Shown piece after piece: positions 25,932-33,771 of a stretch of DNA of 64,000 bases. The notes under the pieces are model-generated. The model was not told the DNA's origin. It ran no database searches and saw only the letters and a program-made list of their open reading frames with translations. Position 1 is the first letter of the stretch. Each line of letters starts with the position of its first letter. The position numbers and the translations under genes were made by a program. The DNA is from Mucilaginibacter corticis (GTDB lineage Bacteria > Bacteroidota > Bacteroidia > Sphingobacteriales > Sphingobacteriaceae), in contig NZ_VLPK01000001.1 in the NCBI RefSeq assembly GCF_007558865.1, positions 620,001 through 684,000 of the forward strand, written 5' to 3'.

Positions 25932-26909
25932 ATGCAAAACCTAAAATCATCAGCCAAAAACATTATTTGTTCAATAGCATTAATCTTATTTTTTACGACC
26001 CTTTGCCGTGCGCAGGAAACCGTTGCCGGCTGGGTAAAATATGATGGCAACCCGGTTTTGGGCGGCAGCTTCGGGACCATATTTGATATTACCGTTCTGC
26101 GTGAAGTTGGTGGCTACAGCATGTGGAGTTCGTGGCGGCCGCAGAAAAGTATCGCGCTGTCCACAAGTGCCGATGGATTAAAGTGGACCGACCCGGTATC
26201 GGTACTTACCCCAAATGCGGATAACAAATGGGAGTCGGACCTGAACCGGCCCTGCGTGGTAAAAAAGGACAGGCTGTACCACATGTGGTATACCGGCCAG
26301 GCCGATGGTAAGTCATGGATAGGCTACGCTACAAGTGCTGACGGAAAAGCATGGACGCGCATGAGCAAAACACCTGTACTATCTGCCGAATCGCCATGGG
26401 AGAAAACATCGGTAATGTGCCCGAGCGTGATTTGGGATGCAAAAGCCGACATCTACAAAATGTGGTACTCGGCCGGCGAACAGTATGAGCCCGACGCGAT
26501 AGGCTATGCCACCAGTACCGATGGCATCAACTGGAAAAAGAATACCGAAAACCCCATCTTCAAAAACGATCCTTCAAATAAATGGGAACAGGCAAAGGTT
26601 ACCGCCTGCCAGGTAATTAAACAGCAGAACGACTACCTGATGTTTTACATAGGCTTCAGGGATGTTGATTACGCGCAGATAGGGCTTGCCAGGTCGCCAG
26701 ACGGGATCCACAATTGGGTGAGGCATCCGCAAAACCCCATCATTAGGCCCGGCAATGGCTGGGACGCAAGCGCGGTTTACAAGCCTTACGCCATATTTGA
26801 CGGTAAGAAATGGCTGCTATGGTACAACGGCCGTAAAGACGGTAAAGAACAAATTGGCGTTGTATTGCACAAAGGCCGCGATCTGGGGTTTACCGCAAGT
26901 CCTAACTAA
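25932..26909 (+). CDS. Secreted five-bladed beta-propeller glycosidase (GH32/43-like)
   Basis: A 325-residue precursor with signal peptide (IICSIALILFFTTLCRAQ). The mature part shows repeated propeller blades with motifs such as DRLYHMWYTGQADGKSWIGY, IYKMWYSAG and KWLLWYNGRKDGKEQIG, and the acidic positions expected of the GH43/GH32/GH130 superfamily (for example SDLNRPCVV and MCPSVIWD). The exact family and sugar are not decidable by eye; arabinan, xylan, fructan or mannoside substrates are all possible. It is followed 14 bases later by the DUF2252 gene and is likely co-transcribed with it. Confidence 0.7.
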   Translation: MQNLKSSAKNIICSIALILFFTTLCRAQETVAGWVKYDGNPVLGGSFGTIFDITVLREVGGYSMWSSWRPQKSIALSTSADGLKWTDPVSVLTPNADNKWESDLNRPCVVKKDRLYHMWYTGQADGKSWIGYATSADGKAWTRMSKTPVLSAESPWEKTSVMCPSVIWDAKADIYKMWYSAGEQYEPDAIGYATSTDGINWKKNTENPIFKNDPSNKWEQAKVTACQVIKQQNDYLMFYIGFRDVDYAQIGLARSPDGIHNWVRHPQNPIIRPGNGWDASAVYKPYAIFDGKKWLLWYNGRKDGKEQIGVVLHKGRDLGFTASPN

Positions 26910-26923
26910 ACAAAAAACTATCC

Positions 26924-28120
26924 ATGTCTAAACTATCACAACGCCTGCTTGATTTTAATGCCGGTTTATTGCCCGAAATGGTGCAGCTTAAATATGAAGC
27001 AATGGCCGAAAACCCTTTCCGCTTTTACCGGGGAACCTGCCACCTGTTTTATGAGGACCTGCAAAAAGCAGAACTGCCGCTGTCGCCACATACCTGGATC
27101 TGCGGCGACCTGCATATAGAAAACTACGGCAGCTTTAAAGGCGATAACAAGCTGGTCTATTTTGACATGAACGATTTTGACGAGGCCTTGCTGGCACCGG
27201 CAAGCTATGACCTATTGCGCATGCTGACCAGCATCTTCATTGCTTTTGATTCACTGGGGTTTGAGAAAGAGAGGGCTTTGAAAATGGCGCGGCTCTTCCT
27301 GAAAAGCTATTCGACCACGCTGGCCCGGGGTAAGGCCTTTTGCATTGAGCCGCGTACGGCCAAAGGCATTGTCTGCGATTTCCTGACCCGCGCCGACCAG
27401 AATAAAGGCAAGGATATCCTTAAAAAGCGCACCATCAGCAAAAATAAAAAGATCTTCCTGTCCTTAGAGGACGAGCGGCATACCAAGGTAGATAAGAAAC
27501 TGAAGGCCGAGCTCTCCGCGCATATTAACCAGTGGATCAGTACCAGTAATGACGGCCCTTACAATTACGAGGTAAAAGGCTGTGTGTTCCGCATAGCCGG
27601 TACGGGCAGCCTGGGGTTAAAGCGTTACCTGTTCCTGCTAAAAAGCACCAACACCAAAAACAAATACCTGTTGGTGGATATGAAGCAGGCGCGACCATCG
27701 GCAGTGGCGCCGTATGACCCGGTTAAGCAACTGGCCTGGCAAACCGAGGCCGAACGGATCACCACCATTCAGAAAAGAATGCAGTATGCTTCGGCGGCAT
27801 TGCTTAGCCATTCGTTGTTCCGCAATGAATCGTATGTTATACAGGAGTTGCAGCCGGTAAAAGACACCATCAAATTTAAACAGCTTGAGGATTACCGGGA
27901 TATGTACCAGGTGATAGACGACATGGCCGGCATACTGGCCTCGGGGCAATTGCGCAGCGGCGGCATCCAGGGTTCTTCTATCATTGATGAGCTGTCTGCA
28001 TTTGGGCAGTCGGCAGACTGGCAGGACGCCTTGATTGATTATGCCCGCAGCTATAGCAAAAAGGTTAAGGCCGATTACCGGCAGTTTGTGAGGGATTATA
28101 AGAAGGGCGTGTTTAAGTAA
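26924..28120 (+). CDS. DUF2252 family protein
   Basis: A 398-residue cytoplasmic protein. Near the start FRFYRGTCHLFYEDL and TWICGDLHIENYGSF, then LVYFDMNDFDEALLAPASYD, are the defining motifs of DUF2252. The GDLHxxN and D-x-ND-F-D patterns resemble the catalytic and metal loops of kinase-like phosphotransferases, so the family is thought to be kinase-like. The substrate is unknown. A late segment IQGSSIIDELSAFGQ is also typical. The pairing with a secreted glycosidase 14 bases upstream is not one I can explain. It is followed by a palindromic repeat. Confidence 0.85.
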   Translation: MSKLSQRLLDFNAGLLPEMVQLKYEAMAENPFRFYRGTCHLFYEDLQKAELPLSPHTWICGDLHIENYGSFKGDNKLVYFDMNDFDEALLAPASYDLLRMLTSIFIAFDSLGFEKERALKMARLFLKSYSTTLARGKAFCIEPRTAKGIVCDFLTRADQNKGKDILKKRTISKNKKIFLSLEDERHTKVDKKLKAELSAHINQWISTSNDGPYNYEVKGCVFRIAGTGSLGLKRYLFLLKSTNTKNKYLLVDMKQARPSAVAPYDPVKQLAWQTEAERITTIQKRMQYASAALLSHSLFRNESYVIQELQPVKDTIKFKQLEDYRDMYQVIDDMAGILASGQLRSGGIQGSSIIDELSAFGQSADWQDALIDYARSYSKKVKADYRQFVRDYKKGVFK

Positions 28121-28145
28121 GATGAGACTAAAGCCCCGGCCTTGC

Positions 28146-28245
28146 GGTTCCCCTCTTGAGAGGGGTGTAGGGGTGTGTCCTGTCGCGCGTATAAACACAC
28201 CCCTGCTACCACTCCGGGCTAACCCGCCCCCTCTCAAGAGGGGAA
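28146..28245 (+). repeat. G/C-run inverted repeat, copy 4
   Basis: TTCCCCTCTTGAGAGGGG on the left faces CCCCTCTCAAGAGGGGAA on the right; inner parts GTAGGGGTGTGT and ACACACCCCTGC also pair. The loop is about 15 bases. It sits after the DUF2252 stop and could act as a terminator-like hairpin, although no T-run follows. Confidence 0.7.
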
Positions 28246-28306
28246 CATATAGCGGCGTGCCTGTTTACTTGATCGTAACAGGGGTACCAAACTGAATGTG
28301 TCCCAA

Positions 28307-28396
28307 TGATACACTTTGACACACCTGTTTTTGTAAACAATTGATAGTTAGTAAATTGATTTTATAAAATCAATTTCATGATACAGTTTGGCACAC
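28307..28396. repeat. 24-base perfect palindrome flanked by 18-base direct repeats
   Basis: AAATTGATTTTA is followed immediately by its exact reverse complement (28353-28376). It is flanked by TGATACACTTTGACACAC (28307-28324) and TGATACAGTTTGGCACAC (28379-28396), which differ at two positions and run in the same direction. The arrangement lies in a 393-base gap with no gene and resembles a recombination or protein-binding site. Confidence 0.6.
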
Positions 28397-28513
28397 TTTT
28401 TCTGACTTATAAGTAGTTTTTGGTAAGGGTGTTTAATGACAATGCAGCGTCACCATATTTTTAATTAATGTTTACTATGGCGCATGCAAACGATACAGGT
28501 ATCTAAATTTAAT

Positions 28514-29026
28514 TTATGGCTGAATCGGCAGGTTGAATGTACCATTGGTGATAGACTTAATAGTTCTGTCCGGCCCTGACCATTCGAGTTGACCATTAAA
28601 AGTACCCTGAATATTGGTACTGGTAATTGAAGTGACAGTAACGGTACAGGTGTTATATTTACCTAACTCCGTACCGTAAAAATCGTACTTGGTAGGAGTG
28701 TTATCAGGGGCAGTATATACTATTACGAGTTGAGTGTTTAGGTCGTTATGATATGCCCCTTTGGCAATTGTTGAATTTGATTGTACTGTGAGTTCAATTT
28801 TTTCAGGGCTATTATCAAAGTAGCCTACAGCAAACATAGTTGAAGATAACGTAGCAGCATTTTTTATTTGCACAGCAGCTACAGGAAAGTTTTTCTCTAC
28901 ACCATCGAAAGTAAAATTTATTCCAACTTTCGGAGTGGTCATATTACTTTTCTTTTCTGATTTTTTACAAGAGAAGAAAAAAAGGGAAAAACAGAAAGCG
29001 ATAAATAAGGCAGGTTTCATTTGCAA
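28514..29026 (-). CDS. Hypothetical lipoprotein, paralogue A
   Basis: A 170-residue precursor whose N-terminus PALFIAFCFSLFFFSCKKSE is a lipoprotein signal with lipobox FFFSC. The mature region is a small, probably beta-rich domain ending in SITSTNIQGTFNGQLEWSG and GTFNLPIQP. The same pattern (SIxxTNIQGTFxxQL, then G-F-x-IP-Q) recurs in the next gene, so the two are tandem paralogues. It resembles the DUF6252-like lipoproteins often found in Bacteroidetes, but that assignment is tentative. Function unknown. Confidence 0.65.
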   Translation of the reverse strand: MQMKPALFIAFCFSLFFFSCKKSEKKSNMTTPKVGINFTFDGVEKNFPVAAVQIKNAATLSSTMFAVGYFDNSPEKIELTVQSNSTIAKGAYHNDLNTQLVIVYTAPDNTPTKYDFYGTELGKYNTCTVTVTSITSTNIQGTFNGQLEWSGPDRTIKSITNGTFNLPIQP

Positions 29027-29059
29027 TTGTTTTAGCCAAATATACCCCGGATCATTTAA

Positions 29060-29560
29060 TTATTGCGGAATATCGAAATTGAATTTGCCATTATCAACAT
29101 TTATAGTTGTGTTGTCATCTCTCATTAACTGAGCACTGAATGTCCCCTGAATATTAGTTTTACTTATTGATGTAATTGTTATTGTACTTTTATGAGTACC
29201 ACCTAAATCAGTTACATAAGCTTTCGGCCCGAAAATATTAAAATTAGGTACGAAATAAATAATAGTAAGATACTTATTACTCCCATCATTGTAATATGTA
29301 CCTTTTGTAAGGGGTGAATTAGCTTTAATTTCCAGTTGGAAACTGTCTCCAATGCTTTCTTTATTACTCGCAGCAGTAAGTATGATATTTGAACCTTTTG
29401 CTTCACCATCATAAAGGTTTGCATAAGGAAATACATTATAAGATTTATCTGCACCATCGATAGTTACAGATATTCCTGATGGTTTTTTGACTTCGGATTT
29501 CCTATCGCAAGAAAATAAGAAAAGCGAAACACAGATTACAGTGAGTAAGGTTTTTGTCAT
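29060..29560 (-). CDS. Hypothetical lipoprotein, paralogue B
   Basis: A 166-residue lipoprotein precursor (LLTVICVSLFLFSCDRKSE) related to the downstream gene: both share a VTIDGADKSY/FTFDGVEKNF strand, LTxGTYYNDGSN or its equivalent, TSISKTNIQGTFSAQL and a short terminal strand. They are 33 bases apart on the same strand, so a tandem duplication within one operon is likely. Codon use is more A/T-rich than that of the neighbouring enzymes. No function is known. Confidence 0.65.
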   Translation of the reverse strand: MTKTLLTVICVSLFLFSCDRKSEVKKPSGISVTIDGADKSYNVFPYANLYDGEAKGSNIILTAASNKESIGDSFQLEIKANSPLTKGTYYNDGSNKYLTIIYFVPNFNIFGPKAYVTDLGGTHKSTITITSISKTNIQGTFSAQLMRDDNTTINVDNGKFNFDIPQ

Positions 29561-29962
29561 TTGGTTTTAATCGGTTGAACCAAATATAACAATTTCCTAT
29601 AAGACACCCGGAATTTAAGGCAGTGCTAAAACTCCGGCTGGGAAGTGGCCGTTTTGCTCTCCAAACCGTCATCGCGAGCGATAGCGTGACGATCTCTACA
29701 TAAGCTAAGCAACTGGTAAAGTCACGACGACTGTGGCATAAGCTGTATACTCACGCTAGCTGATGTGGGGAAACACTAACCAACGGCTAAACAACCCAAG
29801 AGCGCTACTGACTCATTACATGGAGCATATAAGGAAGTGGTACGGTGATAACACCGACCACAGGCTGAATGTAGAATTTATCGTCATCTGCTTTCCAAAT
29901 TGCCATCAACTTTAGGCTACATAGTGTCCAAAACGTATCAAATTAAAACCCGCGCTTGTGGT
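29561..29962. other. 402-base intergenic region with a palindrome
   Basis: Contains an imperfect inverted repeat CGTCATCGC / GCGTGACG at 29667-29691, of the CGTCAT-CGCGAG type seen repeated in many bacterial genomes. A 28-codon frame starts at 29820 but has no recognisable features. I see nothing else I can support. Confidence 0.4.
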
Positions 29963-30187
29963 TTACCCAGCATTATTTAAACTATGATAAATAGCTAACC
30001 CATGCCCGTGTCCCAAGCCGAAATCGGCTTTTAGCCAGGCAATAATTTCAGCAGCTTTTACAGTTGGTTTTAAAACGTCGTTTTCAAAATAGCCTTTGTT
30101 AATTGCCAGGGCTTTAAAGTCAGCAGGGGTTTTACCTGTTTTCTTTTTGATCGTCGCGTAATAAGCGGTTAGATTGATCTGGTTCAT
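29963..30187 (-). CDS. DUF4287 domain-containing protein
   Basis: A 74-residue cytoplasmic protein. AYYATIKKKTGKTPADFKAL and IIAWLKADFGLGHGHGLAIY are the defining parts of the short DUF4287 domain, a helical module of unknown function often paired with DUF5655 or DinB-like proteins. It is the last gene of a four-gene operon: its start codon overlaps the DUF1569 stop by four bases (ATGA at 30184-30187), which implies translational coupling. Confidence 0.8.
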   Translation of the reverse strand: MNQINLTAYYATIKKKTGKTPADFKALAINKGYFENDVLKPTVKAAEIIAWLKADFGLGHGHGLAIYHSLNNAG

Positions 30188-30624
30188 TGGTTAAATTGTC
30201 TGAGATGGTGATCAATATGTTTGTAGGCCATTTGGCCGGCCTGTTCTGCGGTTAGCAGTCCAAAGAACGGGTGTATAAAACCAACAGGCGTTTTGCCGTT
30301 ATGTTCGCTTATTAAATTCAGCCATTCTTTTTTGGTCGCAGCCACATTTCCGTCACCGTTGACCTTAAAAGAAGGAACAGTTGGTAAATTGTGTTTTAAG
30401 GGTTCATCCTTCATCATATCTTTTAGGGCAAATTTGCCAACAATGCGGCCCAGCAATGATTGCTTATAGGTTGTTTTACCTAACAACATATCTTCCCATT
30501 TTACACAATGTTTGATCATTTGGTAAACCGTCATTTTACCCCACTGTGCCTTGCTCTGCTCATCAAGTTTATTAATCCGGGCAACAACCTCGGCTCTGGT
30601 TTTATCATCAAACAGAGTTTTCAT
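30184..30624 (-). CDS. DUF1569 (DinB-like) domain protein
   Basis: A 146-residue cytoplasmic protein of the DUF1569 family: KAQWGKMTVYQMIKHCVKWE near the N-terminus and GFIHPFFGLLTAEQAGQMAY with KHIDHHLRQF at the end carry the histidines that in the DinB-like four-helix fold form a metal site. Some DinB-fold proteins are thiol-dependent metalloenzymes; activity is unknown here. Both ends overlap its neighbours by four bases. Confidence 0.8.
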   Translation of the reverse strand: MKTLFDDKTRAEVVARINKLDEQSKAQWGKMTVYQMIKHCVKWEDMLLGKTTYKQSLLGRIVGKFALKDMMKDEPLKHNLPTVPSFKVNGDGNVAATKKEWLNLISEHNGKTPVGFIHPFFGLLTAEQAGQMAYKHIDHHLRQFNQ

Positions 30625-31043
30625 ACGGTTACAGGTGTTAATTGCGCTAATGAGAACCAGTTGCCTGAGTCATCCTTAAATAAAGCTTCTGTTCCGTAAA
30701 ATTCCTTGGTAGGTGGCTTGATAAATTCAACTCCTTTAGCTTTTAATTCTTCATAAGTGGCCATGATATCTGTACAGGTAAAAATCCCCACGCCAAAAGT
30801 GCCTTTTTTAATCAGATCGCGTAACGCTTCTGCTGTATCTTTAGAATGCAGGATGCTCTCATGGACTGGTGTCAGGTTAATTTCAAAACCGGGCTGTTCA
30901 GTCGTGCCGACGGTAAGCCAGCGCACTTCTTTGTTCATCGGTGCATCGATAATGACTTTCAGCCCCAACTTATTAATGTAAAAGTCAAGTGCGCTGTCCT
31001 GGTCCAGGACATAGATATTCATGTGGGTCATTCGTGTTATCAT
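30621..31043 (-). CDS. VOC family protein
   Basis: A 140-residue single VOC domain: MTHMNIYVLDQDSALDFYIN is the N-terminal half motif with the first histidine ligand, and EFYGTEALFKDDSGNWFSL the C-terminal half. It resembles the Bacteroidetes glyoxalase or bleomycin-resistance-like proteins with unassigned substrates. It starts 23 bases after the AraC gene stop and overlaps DUF1569 by four bases, so it is probably the first enzyme gene of the unit. Confidence 0.85.
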   Translation of the reverse strand: MITRMTHMNIYVLDQDSALDFYINKLGLKVIIDAPMNKEVRWLTVGTTEQPGFEINLTPVHESILHSKDTAEALRDLIKKGTFGVGIFTCTDIMATYEELKAKGVEFIKPPTKEFYGTEALFKDDSGNWFSLAQLTPVTV

Positions 31044-31066
31044 AACACAAATAAACAGCTAAAAGA

Positions 31067-31519
31067 TCAGATTTTATTTGTCTGAAATTGCTCTTTTTCG
31101 GTCCAGCCATATTGGTAAGCAAAGCAATGCGGTACCAATGTTAAGGGCGCCTCTGTGATTTGTTTTTGAATGTATTTGTGCCGTTGCAAATAAGCTGATG
31201 GGTTAATACCGACTTTGCGTTTGAATAATCTGCTAAAAGAACTCAACTCCTCAAAACCTACAGCTTGGCATACGGCAGCCACAGACATTCCAGAGGCAAG
31301 TAATTTTGTTGCGTTTTCGAGGCGGACTGAGATCAGATATTGGTGCGGCGTTTGCAGGTAGACATCTTTAAATTTCCTGGAAAAATGGAATTTGGAGTAA
31401 TAAGCCTCGTCAGCTATATTATACAACTCTATGTTTTCGGCGAAGTGCTGGTCAATAAATAGCTTGGCCTGAACGATCCTTCGGTAGAAATAAAGCTTCG
31501 GGTAGGCTTGCTGCTCCAT
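31067..31519 (-). CDS. AraC family transcriptional regulator
   Basis: From ATG 31519 the protein has 150 residues; the frame reaches TTG 31615, but the extra residues do not look like protein. It is essentially only the DNA-binding domain: two helix-turn-helix units, NIADEAYYSKFHFSRKFKDV and MSVAAVCQAVGFEELSSFSR, followed by RLFKRKVGINPSAYLQ, the usual second-HTH signature. It lacks a ligand-sensing domain, so its activity may depend on expression level or partner proteins. It leads the AraC / VOC / DUF1569 / DUF4287 operon and probably regulates it. Confidence 0.8.
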   Translation of the reverse strand: MEQQAYPKLYFYRRIVQAKLFIDQHFAENIELYNIADEAYYSKFHFSRKFKDVYLQTPHQYLISVRLENATKLLASGMSVAAVCQAVGFEELSSFSRLFKRKVGINPSAYLQRHKYIQKQITEAPLTLVPHCFAYQYGWTEKEQFQTNKI

Positions 31520-31730
31520 ATACAAACTTAATAATTTATACTTTAGCCACAAGATAAACCTCAACCCTACTTTATCCCAATGTTGGCGCAAGTATATCGT
31601 GTTAGTGCCGCGCAAATGCTACCTGTGCCTTTTTGCACCAACCACAAGCTAATACTAAATCTATTTGAAAATATTTGTTTTTATATACCCCACGATCTGC
31701 GCATTCGCACCGTAGTTAAGGTATATAATC

Positions 31731-31934
31731 ATGAAAATATTTTTTGTATTGCTGGGCCTTATAATGGCATTGACATTCCTACTATTACTGGTGCTGATGA
31801 TAGGATATACCTTTTTCAATGACGTCCGTTTTTTGCCATACTTACGGATATTGTTTTTAGTATTTATGGCCGGTATCCTCCTGTTTATTGGGGTGCTTAC
31901 AATTATCCCTCACGGAAAAATTAAAAAAAAATGA
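31731..31934 (+). CDS. Small two-helix membrane protein
   Basis: A 67-residue protein with two hydrophobic segments: IFFVLLGLIMALTFLLLLVL and, after the loop FFNDVRFLPYLR, ILFLVFMAGILLFIGVLTII, ending in a positively charged tail HGKIKKK. The positive tail predicts a cytoplasmic C-terminus. I do not recognise the family. It is divergent from the AraC gene and stands alone. Confidence 0.55.
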   Translation: MKIFFVLLGLIMALTFLLLLVLMIGYTFFNDVRFLPYLRILFLVFMAGILLFIGVLTIIPHGKIKKK

Positions 31935-32002
31935 AAATTCGGTACCGCCTTGCCACAAGCGGGGACGCTTGCGGTAGCAGATAGTATCCTAATATCCCAC
32001 AC

Positions 32003-32029
32003 AAAAAAAGCCGCCCCTTTCGGGGCGGC
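32003..32029 (-). terminator. Terminator of the OmpA-like gene
   Basis: A perfect 8-base stem GCCGCCCC / GGGGCGGC with a TTTC loop. On the minus strand it is followed by a run of seven T, 30 bases after the OmpA-like stop codon. Confidence 0.85.
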
Positions 32030-32058
32030 CTTCGCTGATCAACTTAACAACAAGTATT

Positions 32059-33408
32059 TTAGAATAATGAGAATTCAACCCTGCGGTTTTGCTGACGGCC
32101 GGCGGCGGTTTTATTGCTCGCGATAGGCTGGTTAGGGCCGTAACCTGTAGCTTCAATGGTTGAAGCGTTAGCGCCTTTTGATACCAGGTAAGCTTTTACA
32201 GCCTCGGCACGGTTTTTTGACAGGGCCAGGTTTAAAGCCATTGAACCTGTATTATCGGTATGGCCGGCCAGTTTCAGGCTAAAGTTCTTTTGAACCAGCA
32301 GGTCTGCAACACGGTCAAGCGTTGGGTATGATCTTTCTTTGATGGTAGCTTTACCCAATTCAAACTCCAGGTTTTTGATCGCTTCGCCCACTACCTTGCG
32401 GTCGGCTTCGGTAACGATCACTTTTTCACGGATCACCGGTGCCGGAACTTTTAACGGGCAGCCTGCGCCGTCAACAGTTGTATTGGCAGGTGTGTTAGGG
32501 CATTTGTCAAATTTATTGGCAACACCGTCACCGTCGTCATCACCCATATCTTTGGCTAATTGCGCTGCTGCAGCCGCGCTGGCGGCTTCGTCGGCTAAAC
32601 GTTTCTGTTCAGAAATGGCTAAACGGGTGCGCAGCTCATTACTTTCGGCAGCACTTTCTTCGCGCAGCGCGGCAATGGCGCTAAAGTTTTGCAATTGCGA
32701 GCTTTTCTTTTTGCCTAAAGCTATCTCGATACCGGCATGAGCGTATGAGTAACGATCATTCAACGGACCAACTACGCCATCAAAATCACGCGATTTCATG
32801 AACGAAACGGTATAACCAAAGTCAAGATTCACCACTTTTGATAATCCCAGTTTAAAACCTGCACCTACCGGTACAAACCAGTTATTGTGGTAATTGGTAT
32901 TGTTACCTGCCGGTACATTATTTACATGCGCGCTTGACGACATATAGCCGGCACCCGCGGTTAAATAAGGGGCAAGGAAACTGCGTTTTTGATTAAGGCT
33001 TACATTGGCAACCGTAAAGTTTGCCGCCAGGTCTGCCGACCATTGTATGCGTGTTGCATAGCTGCTGTTAAGCTGCGCTGCCGAACCTGAAGGCAATGAA
33101 TTGGCATTGGCGCCTTTTATTGTACCGGCCAGGAAATCTGCCTGGATACCAAAGCCCGGTAAGATCTGTTTTTTAACATAGCCGCCATATCCCCAGCTAA
33201 CCTGCGGGCTTTTAAAATCGCCGTTATCGGTACCGTTAAACGGGGTGTAATGGCTCAGGATACCGCCGTTAAGGCCAATTGACCAGGTGCGGAAATCTCT
33301 TTTCTGAAAACGGGTGGTTGAATCACTGCTCATGGTTTGAGCAGACGCTGCTGCTGACAGGCTTACTAAAGCGATAGTCGACAGCGATTTTGTAAAATTG
33401 AAATTCAT
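32059..33408 (-). CDS. OmpA family outer membrane protein
   Basis: A 449-residue precursor with signal peptide ending in AAASAQ. The region to ~240 is an outer membrane beta-barrel with alternating aromatic strands. An Ala/Glu-rich linker follows, then one thrombospondin type 3 calcium-binding repeat (DDGDGVANKFDKCPNTP). The last ~110 residues form an OmpA C-terminal domain that binds peptidoglycan; LAGHTDNTGSMALNLALSKN carries its conserved Asp. It would tether the outer membrane to the cell wall. A clean terminator follows it. Confidence 0.9.
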   Translation of the reverse strand: MNFNFTKSLSTIALVSLSAAASAQTMSSDSTTRFQKRDFRTWSIGLNGGILSHYTPFNGTDNGDFKSPQVSWGYGGYVKKQILPGFGIQADFLAGTIKGANANSLPSGSAAQLNSSYATRIQWSADLAANFTVANVSLNQKRSFLAPYLTAGAGYMSSSAHVNNVPAGNNTNYHNNWFVPVGAGFKLGLSKVVNLDFGYTVSFMKSRDFDGVVGPLNDRYSYAHAGIEIALGKKKSSQLQNFSAIAALREESAAESNELRTRLAISEQKRLADEAASAAAAAQLAKDMGDDDGDGVANKFDKCPNTPANTTVDGAGCPLKVPAPVIREKVIVTEADRKVVGEAIKNLEFELGKATIKERSYPTLDRVADLLVQKNFSLKLAGHTDNTGSMALNLALSKNRAEAVKAYLVSKGANASTIEATGYGPNQPIASNKTAAGRQQNRRVEFSLF

Positions 33409-33771
33409 AACAAATTATTTAATACCACCGCGATCATACGCGGCAATGCGGTACTTTCAATAACCCTGCCCTGATGGCTGCAGAGGCCAAAAGCATAAAA
33501 TAGCGGAGTATGCGGGCTGTAAAACATATAACTATTTTAATTAGAACCAAAAAAATTGTTGTATTATTTAACAGACACCCTGTTTTGTGGTTGCGGCAGA
33601 AAGCGGATATAAATCCGAAGGTTTCGACCTCATTATTCAGAGTTGAGGACAAGCCGATGTTTTACAGGCAATATTAATGGCTAACATATGTTAAATATTG
33701 TTAAATGCCGATATTGTAGCTTTATTTAAAATATTTTTGTTTGGGATAATCGCCCTATTAGCATAACCAGG
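33409..33771. promoter_or_regulatory. Divergent promoter region between OmpA-like and sensor kinase genes
   Basis: A 363-base gap. TATTTTTG at 33732-33739 is an exact -7 element for the kinase gene, 33 bases before its TTG start; ATTG at 33713 is a weak -33. A 72-codon minus-strand frame (33434-33652) has no convincing protein character. I see no other feature. Confidence 0.45.

Noticed and set aside
29820..29906. Short frame MEHIRKWYGDNTDHRLNVEF ending near 29906
   Set aside because: It has a plausible look of a decayed gene but only 28 codons and no detectable family; kept as intergenic.
33434..33652. Minus-strand frame of 72 codons between the OmpA-like and kinase genes
   Set aside because: No signal, motif or promoter, and it lies in the leader region of two real genes.
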